A stretch of DNA of 64,000 bases. Origin: Fusibacter sp. A1. Lineage in GTDB: Bacteria; Bacillota; Clostridia; Peptostreptococcales; Acidaminobacteraceae. Positions within the stretch are counted from its first letter, which is position 1; every line of letters begins with the position of its first letter. The notes under the pieces are model-generated. The model searched no databases. It had not been told where the DNA came from and saw nothing but the letters and a program-made list of their open reading frames with translations. Shown here piece by piece: positions 24,661-32,841 of the stretch. The position numbers and the translations under genes were made by a program. The DNA is taken from contig NZ_QQWI01000004.1 in assembly GCF_004125825.1 (NCBI RefSeq), forward strand, positions 310,001-374,000, given 5' to 3'.

Positions 24661-25865
24661 AATTTCACCTCATACATCAATTTTTCATAGACTGTTTTAT
24701 AAAATATGTTCCGTTGTGCGTCGGACATGACATTCACTTGAAAGAACATTTTTTCAAATAGGTTGAGTTCATTTGTCCGGATACCGCCAGGTTTGTACAA
24801 ATTGTGAATCTCCTGTATCCAGTCACTCATTTTTCTTACCTTGAATCTTTCCATCCCCACGCTGTCTCCGATATTTTCAAGAAGAGCGATCAGGATCTCC
24901 GTATAGCTCGATTTAGAATCCAGTCCAAGCATCTCCGCAAGATGCGGGGTCAGTTTTTCAAAGGTGAACCTTCTCGGATCCATCCCGTCATATCCCATCA
25001 CACGTGCCAGATTCGAAAGCGCCATCTTATCCAGTCCCATCAGCGACTCAAACACATGCTTATCATCGACTGCCTTTTCAATATAGTACCTAATGCCTAG
25101 CTGCTCGTCCATCACTTTTATCGCATCAAAATATCCAAGCTTCAAATTCTTCTTTGCGTTGTCGGTGGTGAATTCCAGAATTTTACCTACATTGTCTACA
25201 GGAACAATTCTTCGCCTTTCGATATTTTTTGGAATACGTTTGATACCGATCGCGCCAAGTTCTATCGTGGTAAAGGAAGTCGCCCCCATCCGTTTTGCAA
25301 GATTGATGGGCAGGTTGTCATAAAACCCACCGTCGATATAGATCTTGCCTTGGGTTCGGTTCATCTTGAATATCGGCAGGTTGGCACTCGCAAGCAGATA
25401 CTCATGTAAAAGGTCTTTTGGAATCTCGTCGATTCCTACTTCAATCGGTTTGAAATCCGTAAGGGATACCGTCACGATTCCAAGCTTTGTTTTGGAATTT
25501 CTCACCTTTTCCTCGTCAATCGTATCCTTGACAAGTTTTCTCAGCGGCGATATATCAAGTCCCATTTTACCAATAACACTACGTAAATAGTAGATGGCGG
25601 GTAAAAAATCCTCAGATGTCACATTAAAATTAATCAGTTTTTCCAACAACTCAGTGTCACCTGCAACGACCTGTTCTGCAGAAAGATTGCTCCAAAGGTC
25701 AATGGCAAGTTCCAAATCGCCTTGGGCGTAAAGCGATCCGTTGAGGGCCCCTATCGATGTGCCTGTCACAATATCAAATTTTTCGCCGCGTTCATCAAGC
25801 GCTTTCCACGCGCCCACATGGTAAGCGCCTTTGGCACCGCCGCCCTCCAGTACTAATGCCCTCAT
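24657..25865 (-). CDS. Patatin-like phospholipase
   Basis: This 402-residue protein carries the patatin Ser-Asp dyad: the oxyanion loop LEGGGAKGAYHVGAW (residues 6-20), the nucleophile elbow GTSIG with S37, and DGG with D178 followed by FYDNLPINLA. Such enzymes hydrolyse acyl lipids at the membrane surface. The C-terminal 200 residues are not recognised and may be a helical accessory part. There is no signal peptide. It overlaps pgm; the biological link between the two is unclear. Confidence 0.88.
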   Translation of the reverse strand: MRALVLEGGGAKGAYHVGAWKALDERGEKFDIVTGTSIGALNGSLYAQGDLELAIDLWSNLSAEQVVAGDTELLEKLINFNVTSEDFLPAIYYLRSVIGKMGLDISPLRKLVKDTIDEEKVRNSKTKLGIVTVSLTDFKPIEVGIDEIPKDLLHEYLLASANLPIFKMNRTQGKIYIDGGFYDNLPINLAKRMGATSFTTIELGAIGIKRIPKNIERRRIVPVDNVGKILEFTTDNAKKNLKLGYFDAIKVMDEQLGIRYYIEKAVDDKHVFESLMGLDKMALSNLARVMGYDGMDPRRFTFEKLTPHLAEMLGLDSKSSYTEILIALLENIGDSVGMERFKVRKMSDWIQEIHNLYKPGGIRTNELNLFEKMFFQVNVMSDAQRNIFYKTVYEKLMYEVKL

Positions 25866-25987
25866 AAGCCACCTTCTTATTCTTCAAAATTATCCTTTAT
25901 AAACCTTCTAATAGTATACCCCATTATTCTAACACTAAAAGACCTATCGTCTCACACTGTGCTAAAAGAATCTGACAAACAAAAAAA

Positions 25988-26000
25988 GGCCAGCATGGCC
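25988..26000 (-). terminator. Outer copy of the fabZ terminator, with T-run
   Basis: On the minus strand GGCCA-TGC-TGGCC is followed by TTTTTTT. A second copy of the same hairpin without the T-run lies at 26154-26166 directly after fabZ. The 123-bp element lies between them, so this is probably the displaced functional half of the original terminator. Confidence 0.75.
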
Positions 26001-26029
26001 TGAGGTTGTTTACAAAGTCAACAAAATCG

Positions 26030-26152
26030 CAGACTGTTGACAAAGTTCAAGTTCAAGGAATAAGAAAAAGCAGCGGGCGCAGTGTATCTAGACATACATA
26101 AGCGTGCTGCTTTTTTGAAATGACGCAGAAATTGGGCTTTGTCAACAGTCTG
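26030..26152. mobile_element. 123-bp MITE-like inverted-repeat element in the fabZ terminator
   Basis: The ends CAGACTGTTGACAAAG (26030-26045) and CTTTGTCAACAGTCTG (26137-26152) are perfect 16-bp inverted repeats. An inner stem AAAAAGCAGC / GCTGCTTTTT with a further imperfect palindrome makes the whole element foldable. There is no coding capacity. The 14-bp direct repeat GGCCAGCATGGCCT on both sides (25988-26001 and 26154-26167) looks like a target duplication, but about 28 bases lie between the left direct repeat and the left inverted repeat, so the true ends may extend to 26002. Confidence 0.75.
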
Positions 26153-26153
26153 A

Positions 26154-26166
26154 GGCCAGCATGGCC
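26154..26166 (-). terminator. Inner copy of the fabZ terminator hairpin, without T-run
   Basis: The hairpin GGCCA-TGC-TGGCC lies one base after the fabZ stop codon but is followed by the 123-bp element instead of a T-run, so it is probably not functional as a terminator. Confidence 0.65.
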
Positions 26167-26167
26167 T

Positions 26168-26602
26168 TTATTCTACATCTGTGATTCCAAACATGATCTC
26201 GCCTTTACAAGCGACTTTGTCTCCTACATAAGCGACAGCATTGCCCTTACCGATATTTCTTCTAATCGAAACGATTTCAACTTCAAGTCTCAAGGTGTCG
26301 CCAGGCAGCACCTGTTTTTTAAATCTTAAGTTGTCGATCCCTGCAAACACAGCAAGTTTTCCCTTAAACTCATCTTGAGAAAGTAAAGCCACAGCACCTA
26401 CCTGAGCAAGGGCCTCAACCTGCAAGACACCAGGCATGATCGGATTACCCGGAAAATGACCTGGAAAAAACGGCTCATTCACCGTAACATTCTTGATTCC
26501 CACAGCCTTCACACCCGCTTCAAGCTCGATGATCCTGTCCACTAGCAAAAAAGGATACCTGTGCGGAATTATCTTTTGAATATCTTTAGCTTCTAAAATC
26601 AT
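26168..26602 (-). CDS. fabZ: 3-hydroxyacyl-ACP dehydratase FabZ
   Basis: FabZ dehydrates beta-hydroxyacyl-ACP in the fatty acid elongation cycle. The 144-residue hot-dog fold protein has the catalytic His49 in [15 protein letters not shown] and Glu63 in LQVEALAQ, plus [14 protein letters not shown] at the N-terminus. It stands in the flhO-flhP-fabZ order known from B. subtilis (ywpB), though repeat array 2 and flgJ now lie between. Its terminator has been split by an inserted element. Confidence 0.97.
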   Translation of the reverse strand: MILEAKDIQKIIPHRYPFLLVDRIIELEAGVKAVGIKNVTVNEPFFPGHFPGNPIMPGVLQVEALAQVGAVALLSQDEFKGKLAVFAGIDNLRFKKQVLPGDTLRLEVEIVSIRRNIGKGNAVAYVGDKVACKGEIMFGITDVE

Positions 26603-26703
26603 AAGTCACCTCATTATCATCATAATCGTTTTCAAAATTATTATATCACATATTAGTAGCTAGTGCTAAGAGATTGTAGAAGGCTAAAGGTAGGGATTAT
26701 TTT

Positions 26704-26969
26704 AAAACCACACTAAGGTTTCTTTTTATGCAACACTTTCACTACCTAGCGTTTGATCATTTGGTGCCAACTGACATTTTTCACTTGTACATGTATTTTT
26801 AAGGCGCTTCGCTTGAAATACAAGGAAAGATAGGTAGGTGAGGAATGTTTGCCTTGCTTTTGGAGCGCAGCGTCTTAAAGAAAGTACGAGGGAAGATGGG
26901 ATTTATTGAATGGCGGTTAGTTGATTAGGTGAATAAAGAGTTGTTATGACCAAACCTTAGTGTGGTTTT
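26704..26969 (+). repeat. Palindromic element copy 4 (266 bp)
   Basis: Both terminal repeats differ from the consensus at the matching position: AAAACCACACTAAGGTTT at 26704-26721 and its exact complement at 26952-26969. The paired change keeps the ends fully complementary. Confidence 0.93.
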
Positions 26970-27027
26970 ATAGATGGCACTTCTCTTTATACTCTGATGA
27001 AGAGGTTGGAGGGCAATGCTTATTTTT

Positions 27028-27201
27028 AAAACCACACTAAGGGTTCTTTTTATGCAACTCTTTTACTACCTAGCGGTTGTTCATTTGGTGTTGGCTGGCA
27101 CTTTTCATCTGGACATGTACTTTTAAGGCGCTGCGCTTGAAATACAAGGAAGGATTTTGGGTGAATGAAGCGTTGTAAGTACGAACCCTTAGTGTGGTTT
27201 T
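27028..27201 (+). repeat. Palindromic element copy 5, internally deleted (174 bp)
   Basis: Both 18-bp ends (27028-27045 and 27184-27201) and the first inner arm remain. About 92 bases including the second inner arm are missing, which breaks the central dyad while keeping the termini. Confidence 0.9.
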
Positions 27202-27244
27202 TAAAATTATCACTACCATCTATCTCATCTAATAATCCGCACAA

Positions 27245-27270
27245 TAAAAAAAGACCGCTTTCGCAGTCTT
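27245..27270 (-). terminator. Terminator after the flgJ-like gene
   Basis: On the minus strand AAGACTGCG-AAA-GCGGTCTT is followed by TTTTTTATTG; it overlaps the stop codon of the gene at 27269-27661 and closes the mbl-flhO-flhP unit. Confidence 0.8.
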
Positions 27271-27661
27271 AGCCTTTAAGATCAAAGGGTTCTCTAGTTT
27301 CATCGGCTTCATGAGCGATATATTTTTCAAGCTGTTTTACCATCATGTCAGCAATGCCTATTCCGCCAGCCTCTGCCATTTCTTTTGCAAAGGACTCGTC
27401 GAGCATGCCCTGGAAAATATCTCTCTGGTTGCTCTTTTCAGTTAGTCCGCTGTCCACAACGGTGCTTCTCATGGCTTTTAACAGCATATTGACAAACACT
27501 TCTTCAAAATCTGTGGCGACTTTTTTTAATTTCTCGACGTCTCCGCTTTCGGCAGCCTTTTGCAGCGCCTCTTGAAAACCTTCTGCGGCTTTTGCTTCGC
27601 CATTCATTTCCGCTTTTAACTGTTCCGCTTGAACGGTCGGATTGATGCTTGATATGTTCAT
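27269..27661 (-). CDS. flgJ: FlgJ-type rod-binding protein
   Basis: This 130-residue protein corresponds to the N-terminal rod-binding domain of FlgJ, without the muramidase domain, as is common in Firmicutes. The family region runs from about residue 45 to 118: KKVATDFEEVFVNMLLKAMRS, then QRDIFQGMLDESFAKEMAEAGGIGIADMMVKQL. It helps rod assembly. It lies 32 bases after flhP, so it belongs to the flhO-flhP transcript. Confidence 0.9.
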   Translation of the reverse strand: MNISSINPTVQAEQLKAEMNGEAKAAEGFQEALQKAAESGDVEKLKKVATDFEEVFVNMLLKAMRSTVVDSGLTEKSNQRDIFQGMLDESFAKEMAEAGGIGIADMMVKQLEKYIAHEADETREPFDLKG

Positions 27662-27693
27662 GGTTTCACCTCTTGGGCTTTGTCACTCAAATG

Positions 27694-28491
27694 CTATCGC
27701 TTGAGGTTGTTGGCAAGTTCTAACATCTGGTCGGATGTCTGGATTGTTTTTGAGTTGATTTCATAAGCGCGCTGCATCGAAATCAAGTTGATCATCTCTT
27801 CGACCACCTGTACGTTCGATGTTTCTAAAAATCCTTGCATCAGCGTTCCCGCGGTGCCGTCGTCCACAAGCAGCGCCTCACCCGATGCCTCGGATGTTTT
27901 AAATAGGTTAAGACCCTTACTTTCAAGTCCTGGAGGATTCGGAATTTTCACTACCTTGATGGTTCCGACCAAGATATATTCACCCTCTTCGGCATCAGCA
28001 TACTTAACCGTGATATCACCGTTCTGTTCGATCTTAAGATCTGCGATATCACCTTCAAGATCAATGGGTCCGTCCACTCCATTTACGATAAAGCCTTCAG
28101 AAGTGACCAGTCGCTTGCCCTGTTCTGTGAGTCCCAGCTTGAAAGAGCCGTCCTTCGAATAGAACACATTGTCGTTCTCGTCGATGATCTCAAAAAAACC
28201 AGGTCCCTGAATCGCAACATCGAGTTGATTGTCCGTCGCCTGAATGTTACCCTGACCAAAATTTCTAACAGTTGCCGACGACATGACACCATGACCCACT
28301 TCTAGGTTGACCGGTGCGCCCAGTCCGTCAGAACCGTCCTTGTTATCCAATTTTTCATATAATAAGTCCTTAAACTCAATTCTCTGCTTCTTATAACCTG
28401 TTGTGTTTACGTTAGCAAGGTTATTTGAAATTGTATCGATAGCTAATTGCAAGCCTTTCATCCCAGTTGCTGCTGACCATAACGCTCTCAT
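27694..28491 (-). CDS. flhP: Flagellar rod/hook-basal body protein FlhP (FlgG type)
   Basis: This 265-residue protein starts MRALWSAATGMKGLQLAIDT with ISNNLANVNTTGYKKQR, the basal-body signature, and its C-terminus (about 220-265) has LETSNVQVVEEMINLISMQRAYEINSKTIQ, typical of FlgG. It is exported and forms part of the distal rod. The order mbl-flhO-flhP matches B. subtilis. It lies 15 bases after flhO. Confidence 0.94.
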   Translation of the reverse strand: MRALWSAATGMKGLQLAIDTISNNLANVNTTGYKKQRIEFKDLLYEKLDNKDGSDGLGAPVNLEVGHGVMSSATVRNFGQGNIQATDNQLDVAIQGPGFFEIIDENDNVFYSKDGSFKLGLTEQGKRLVTSEGFIVNGVDGPIDLEGDIADLKIEQNGDITVKYADAEEGEYILVGTIKVVKIPNPPGLESKGLNLFKTSEASGEALLVDDGTAGTLMQGFLETSNVQVVEEMINLISMQRAYEINSKTIQTSDQMLELANNLKR

Positions 28492-28506
28492 TTTACTTCC
28501 TCCCTA

Positions 28507-29571
28507 CTAAACACGTGCCACTTCGTTCACGGCCTTGTCAAGTGTCTCGTCATATGACTTGACTACACGTTGTGCGCTTTCGTACGATCTGTACGTTTCC
28601 ATAATCTGAATCATTTCCTTAAGCGAATCCACGTTGGATCCCTCTAGAAAACCTTGAAGTATCTCTCCGCCGTAAGGCTCTTCTGTCATTTCTCCGTCAA
28701 AACGGTAGACAGAAGCACCGATTTTCTTTAGTCGTTCCACATTGGTAGGATTCACAATCTTAAACTTATCTATTAATTCGCCGCCTGCGGCGATCTCACC
28801 GAACTTGTTGACGCTGATGTCCCTGTCGTTCAGAACGATCGGTCCGTCTATGCCGATCACGTTGAATCCTTCATCCGTGACAAGCTCCATATTGCTGTTG
28901 ATCTTAAACTGTCCGTTTCGGGTATACATTTCGCCCTGTGGAGTCTGAACCTTAAAGAAGCCCTTGTCATTAAGACCGAAATCAAGCGTACTTTCAGTCC
29001 TTTGAAGATCGGACTGTTCCAGATCTGTCACTACGCGGTTGAACTTGATACCACCGCTTAAGGTTCCGATCACGCCTTTTGGTGCCTGATAGACAAGCGA
29101 GTCGATCACTTGACCGCCGACGAGCACATTACCGGACTCATCCACTTCAAAATCCTGATCGCCTACTTGGATGGGTCCGTTAGCGCCTAGCACCTTTTGT
29201 CCCGCATCCTTGATGATGTTCTGATAACCGTTTCTATATACTGTACGTAAAAATCCGTCATCTCCAACTCTAAACTCTACTGAAGTGTTGTGCGAAATGC
29301 CTCCGTCCGATTCAACCCTGAAGTAGCCGTTTGAAGTCGTTGCGATCTTTGTCTCGGCGGTATCTTTCACACTCACAGTCGCGTTACCGCCACTGGTTGT
29401 CGGGTAATTGCCACCCATTTTCGTGAGAAGCTTGGCGCTGAATTCCTCGTAAAGGGCAAGGTCTCTCTTATAACCATGGGTGTTCACGTTTGCTAGGTTA
29501 TTCGACATCACGTTGATGGATCTCGTATTTTGTTCTAACACCGTCGATACCGAATATAGTCCTCTTAACAT
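28507..29571 (-). CDS. flhO: Flagellar rod/hook-basal body protein FlhO (FlgF type)
   Basis: I place the start at ATG 29571..29569 (MLRGLYSVSTV) because GGAGGGTG precedes it and the preceding 28 codons cover the promoter. The 354-residue product has SINVMSNNLANVNTHGYKRD at about residues 18-37 and the C-terminal GSNVDSLKEMIQIMETYRSYESAQRV. It is longer than the usual 270 residues owing to an expanded middle. It pairs with flhP as a rod component and has a sigma-D-like promoter. Confidence 0.92.
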   Translation of the reverse strand: MLRGLYSVSTVLEQNTRSINVMSNNLANVNTHGYKRDLALYEEFSAKLLTKMGGNYPTTSGGNATVSVKDTAETKIATTSNGYFRVESDGGISHNTSVEFRVGDDGFLRTVYRNGYQNIIKDAGQKVLGANGPIQVGDQDFEVDESGNVLVGGQVIDSLVYQAPKGVIGTLSGGIKFNRVVTDLEQSDLQRTESTLDFGLNDKGFFKVQTPQGEMYTRNGQFKINSNMELVTDEGFNVIGIDGPIVLNDRDISVNKFGEIAAGGELIDKFKIVNPTNVERLKKIGASVYRFDGEMTEEPYGGEILQGFLEGSNVDSLKEMIQIMETYRSYESAQRVVKSYDETLDKAVNEVARV

Positions 29572-29605
29572 AACACCCTCCAACACTAGTAATTTGCTAA
29601 GTAAG

Positions 29606-29632
29606 TTATCGGCAGGAACTCCGTATAACTTA
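29606..29632 (-). promoter_or_regulatory. Sigma-D-like promoter of flhO
   Basis: On the minus strand TAAG (29632..29629), a 15-base spacer and GCCGATAA (29613..29606) resemble the sigma-D consensus, with one mismatch in the -35 element. It lies 34 bases upstream of the flhO start. Confidence 0.75.
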
Positions 29633-29690
29633 ACGTTTTTTTTATGAATATTCACCTGTCGGTTCGCACATATCCTATATAGTTCAACTA

Positions 29691-29717
29691 AAAAAAAGAC
29701 TCCTATGGGAGTCTTTT
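29691..29717 (-). terminator. Terminator of mbl
   Basis: On the minus strand AAAAGACTCC-CAT-AGGAGTCTTTT followed by a T-run lies 3 bases after the mbl stop. It separates mbl from the sigma-D promoter of flhO. Confidence 0.88.
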
Positions 29718-29720
29718 AGA

Positions 29721-30749
29721 TTACTTGTATTTTCTTGCGCGGTGCATGCTTTGGGCGCTTTCTAAAAGATCCATATGCTCAAGAGACATACCCGTGCCGA
29801 TAGCGACACAGCTCACAGCGTCTTCTGCGATATACACAGGGATGCCGGTTCTTTTTTCAAGAAGCTTGTTGAGCCCGTGAAGTAACGCGCCTCCACCAGT
29901 CATGACAATACCACGGGTACTGATGTCAGAAGCAAGCTCTGGCGGTGTTTTCTCGAGTACCGCGTGAACAGCGTCGCTGATGGCGTTCACTGTCTCCTGC
30001 AGGGCTTCCATCATCTCCTCGGAGCTGATCGTCTTGTTTTTAGGAAGCCCTGTGATCAAGTCACGGCCCCTGCAGTCCATCATCAGCGACTTCACTCTAG
30101 GTGAAGCAGTCCCGATGTTCATTTTCATCTCTTCAGCAGTACGCTCACCGATCAAAAGGTTGTGGTTCTTTCTCATATAGCGGATGATTGCCTCATCGAA
30201 CTTGTCGCCGGCGACTTTAATCGATTTACTTACCACTACGCCACCCAGAGAGATGACAGCGATATCCGTCGTACCGCCGCCGATATCGATAATCATGTTT
30301 CCATCCGGTTTATAAATATCAAGTCCCGCACCGATAGCAGCTGCGATAGGTTCTTCAATCAAGAAGGTCTTTGCGCCGCCAGCCTCTGTAGAAGCGTCGA
30401 TAACCGCTCTTCTTTCGACTTCTGTCACGCCGCTCGGAACACAGACCATCAGTCTTGGCCTGAAGAATCTTCTTTTGCCACACGTCTTATTGATGAAGTA
30501 TCTTAACATTCTCTCTGTTACATCATAATCCGAAATCACACCGTCTTTCAAGGGTCTGATTGCTACGATATTGCCAGGAGTACGGCCTAACATTTTTCTG
30601 GCATCATTACCCACGGCTAAGACCCTGTCCGTATCCTTGTCGATCGCGACTACAGACGGTTCCTGCAAAACAATGCCCTTACCCTTAATGTATACAAGAA
30701 CATTCGCAGTTCCAAGATCTATTCCAATTTCAGTTCCTAGTCCAAACAT
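29721..30749 (-). CDS. mbl: MreB-family cell-shape protein, Mbl-like
   Basis: This 342-residue bacterial actin has the phosphate-1 loop IGIDLGTANVLVY (residues 8-20), DIGGGTTDIAVIS (about 160-172) and TGGGALLHGL (about 287-296). Mbl filaments guide side-wall peptidoglycan synthesis under the membrane. The Mbl assignment over MreB rests on its place next to flhO-flhP, as in B. subtilis, and on the absence of mreCD neighbours. It follows murA by 14 bases, so both wall genes share a transcript. Confidence 0.92.
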   Translation of the reverse strand: MFGLGTEIGIDLGTANVLVYIKGKGIVLQEPSVVAIDKDTDRVLAVGNDARKMLGRTPGNIVAIRPLKDGVISDYDVTERMLRYFINKTCGKRRFFRPRLMVCVPSGVTEVERRAVIDASTEAGGAKTFLIEEPIAAAIGAGLDIYKPDGNMIIDIGGGTTDIAVISLGGVVVSKSIKVAGDKFDEAIIRYMRKNHNLLIGERTAEEMKMNIGTASPRVKSLMMDCRGRDLITGLPKNKTISSEEMMEALQETVNAISDAVHAVLEKTPPELASDISTRGIVMTGGGALLHGLNKLLEKRTGIPVYIAEDAVSCVAIGTGMSLEHMDLLESAQSMHRARKYK

Positions 30750-30763
30750 TTTAGGGCCTCCTT

Positions 30764-32017
30764 TTATTCTTCTACTCGTGTGATCTTGATGCCGATTCCA
30801 CGAAGTTTATTTACAAGATCGTTGTATCCACGGTCAATATGGTAGATATCGTGAATCTCAGTGTTTCCTTCCGCCACAAGTCCCGCCATGATCAGCGCAG
30901 CTCCCGCTCTTAAGTCAGTCGCCTTAACCTGTGCCCCCTGAAGGTTGCAGTCACCGCTCAAGATAGCACTGTGACCCTCGATTTTTATATTGGCGCCCAT
31001 TCGGTTAAGTTCGCTGACGTGCATGAATCTGTTTTCAAAAACGGTTTCCATCACAACACTGCTACCCTCTGCTCTAGTGAGAAGCGCCATAAACTGCGCC
31101 TGAAGGTCTGTTGGAAAACCTGGATAAGGAAGTGTCGTGATATCCACGGCTTTAAGCTTACCCGAGCTCTTCACATAAATGCAGTCCTCGTCCTCTTCAA
31201 GAGTCACTCCGCATTCTCTAAGCTTAGCGATGACAGGCTTTAAATGGCTTGGTTCGATATTGTTGATCTTAAGATCGCTATCGAGCATTCCAGCCATGAT
31301 AAGATAAGTTCCAGCCTCGATCCTATCCGGTAAAACCGTATGTGCGGCGCCTTTTAAGACGTCCACACCCGTAATTCTAATCGTATCGGTACCGGCACCT
31401 TGTACTTTGGCGCCAAGCTTATTTAAAAAATTCGCGATATCGACGATTTCAGGCTCCTTAGCCGCATTTTCGATATGTGTCACTCCCTCTGCAAGCGTCG
31501 CAGCCATCATGATGTTTTTTGTAGCGCCCACACTCGGAAAATCCAGATAGATAGAAGCGCCAACAAGTTTTTTCGCCTTGGCTTCCACAAATCCGTGCCC
31601 GAAAGAAACCTCTGCGCCAAGCGCTTTGAATCCTTTGATATGAAGATCGATCGGTCTTTCCCCAATCGCACATCCTCCTGGCATCGGAACCCTTGCCAGT
31701 CCTGTTCTTGCAAGAAGCGGTCCCATAACATCAAATGACGACCTCATTTGAGAGACATATTCATAAGGTGCTTCATTCGAGGTGATTTTAGGTGTGGTGA
31801 TTTGCATGGAGGATCCGTTTCGATTCACCTCGGCACCTAGCGATCTCAACACTTCAGACATGACACCCACATCCCTTAAGTTTGGAACATCATGGATTTC
31901 ACACATCTCATCCGTAAGAAGCGCTGCGGCCATCAGTGGTAAAACACCGTTCTTCGCACCGTCCACACGAATTTCGCCTCTTAGTTTTTTTACAGGTTCA
32001 ACAATATACTTTGCCAC
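30764..32017 (-). CDS. murA: UDP-N-acetylglucosamine 1-carboxyvinyltransferase MurA
   Basis: MurA transfers enolpyruvate from PEP to UDP-GlcNAc, the first committed step of peptidoglycan synthesis. The 417-residue product shows K22-N23 (DGAKNGVLPL), the fosfomycin-target Cys at 116 in PMPGGCAIGERP, and PGFPTDLQAQ around 300-309 with the catalytic Asp. It lies in the conserved atp-murA-mbl order. Repeat array 3 is directly upstream. Confidence 0.97.
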   Translation of the reverse strand: MAKYIVEPVKKLRGEIRVDGAKNGVLPLMAAALLTDEMCEIHDVPNLRDVGVMSEVLRSLGAEVNRNGSSMQITTPKITSNEAPYEYVSQMRSSFDVMGPLLARTGLARVPMPGGCAIGERPIDLHIKGFKALGAEVSFGHGFVEAKAKKLVGASIYLDFPSVGATKNIMMAATLAEGVTHIENAAKEPEIVDIANFLNKLGAKVQGAGTDTIRITGVDVLKGAAHTVLPDRIEAGTYLIMAGMLDSDLKINNIEPSHLKPVIAKLRECGVTLEEDEDCIYVKSSGKLKAVDITTLPYPGFPTDLQAQFMALLTRAEGSSVVMETVFENRFMHVSELNRMGANIKIEGHSAILSGDCNLQGAQVKATDLRAGAALIMAGLVAEGNTEIHDIYHIDRGYNDLVNKLRGIGIKITRVEE

Positions 32018-32193
32018 TTGAATAGGCCTCCCTCAACGAATTATGCTCTCATATCTATCAATTTATTGTAATATTAAATTTATGTTTTATTTATAGACAG
32101 ACTACCAAAGCATTATAACACAATTTTACGATTAATAAAATGAAAGTCTAATGAGGTCGATTGTAATTTCTTGTTCAGAGAGATTCTATTTAT

Positions 32194-32459
32194 AAAACCA
32201 CACTAAGTGTTGGTCATAACAACTCTTTATTCACCTAATCAACTAACCGCCATTCAATAAATCCCATCTTCCTTCGCACTTTCTTTAAGACGCTCCGCTC
32301 CAAAAGCAAGGCAAACATTCCTCACCTACCTATCCTTCCTTGCATTTCAAGCACAGCGCCTTAAAAATGCATGTCCAATTGAAAAATGTCAGTTGGCACC
32401 AAATGAACAACCGCTAGGTAGTAAAAGAGTTGCATAAAAAGAACCCTTAGTGTGGTTTT
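32194..32459 (-). repeat. Palindromic element copy 6 (266 bp)
   Basis: Terminal repeats at 32194-32211 (with AAGTGTT) and 32442-32459. The inner arms are present, with two changes in one arm. Confidence 0.92.
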
Positions 32460-32517
32460 CCAAAATTGCATTGCTCTCCAATCTCTTCATCAGAGTATTA
32501 AGAGAGGTGCTATCTAT

Positions 32518-32783
32518 AAAACCACACTAAGGGTTGGTCATAACAACTCTTTATTCACCTAATCAACTAACCGCCATTCAATAAATCCCATCTTCCTTCG
32601 CACTTTCTTTAAGACGCTCCGCTCCAAAAGCAAGTCAAACATTCCTCACCTACCTATCCTTCCTTGCATTTCAAGCGAAGCGCCTTAAAAATACATGTAC
32701 AATTGAAAAATGTCAGTTGGCATCAAATGAACAAGCGCTAGGTAGTAAAAGAGTTGCATAATAAGAACCCTTAGTGTGGTTTT
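32518..32783 (-). repeat. Palindromic element copy 7 (266 bp)
   Basis: Perfect 18-bp terminal repeats at 32518-32535 and 32766-32783; nearly identical to copy 6. Confidence 0.93.
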
Positions 32784-32841
32784 CCAAATATGCATTGCTC
32801 TCCAATCTCTTCATCAGAGTATTAAGAGAGGTGCTATCTAT

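Larger units (their letters stand above)
26704..27201 (+). repeat. Palindromic repeat array 2 (one full, one shortened element)
   Basis: A full 266-bp element (26704-26969) and an internally deleted 174-bp element (27028-27201) are separated by a 58-bp spacer (26970-27027) homologous to the spacers of arrays 1 and 3. The orientation is the same as in array 1. The array lies between the fabZ start and the flgJ terminator. The interior is closer to array 3 than to array 1. Confidence 0.92.

Noticed and set aside
27050..27244. 64-residue ORF across element copy 5
   Set aside because: It exists only because of the internal deletion; full copies do not keep the frame, and there is no ribosome binding site.
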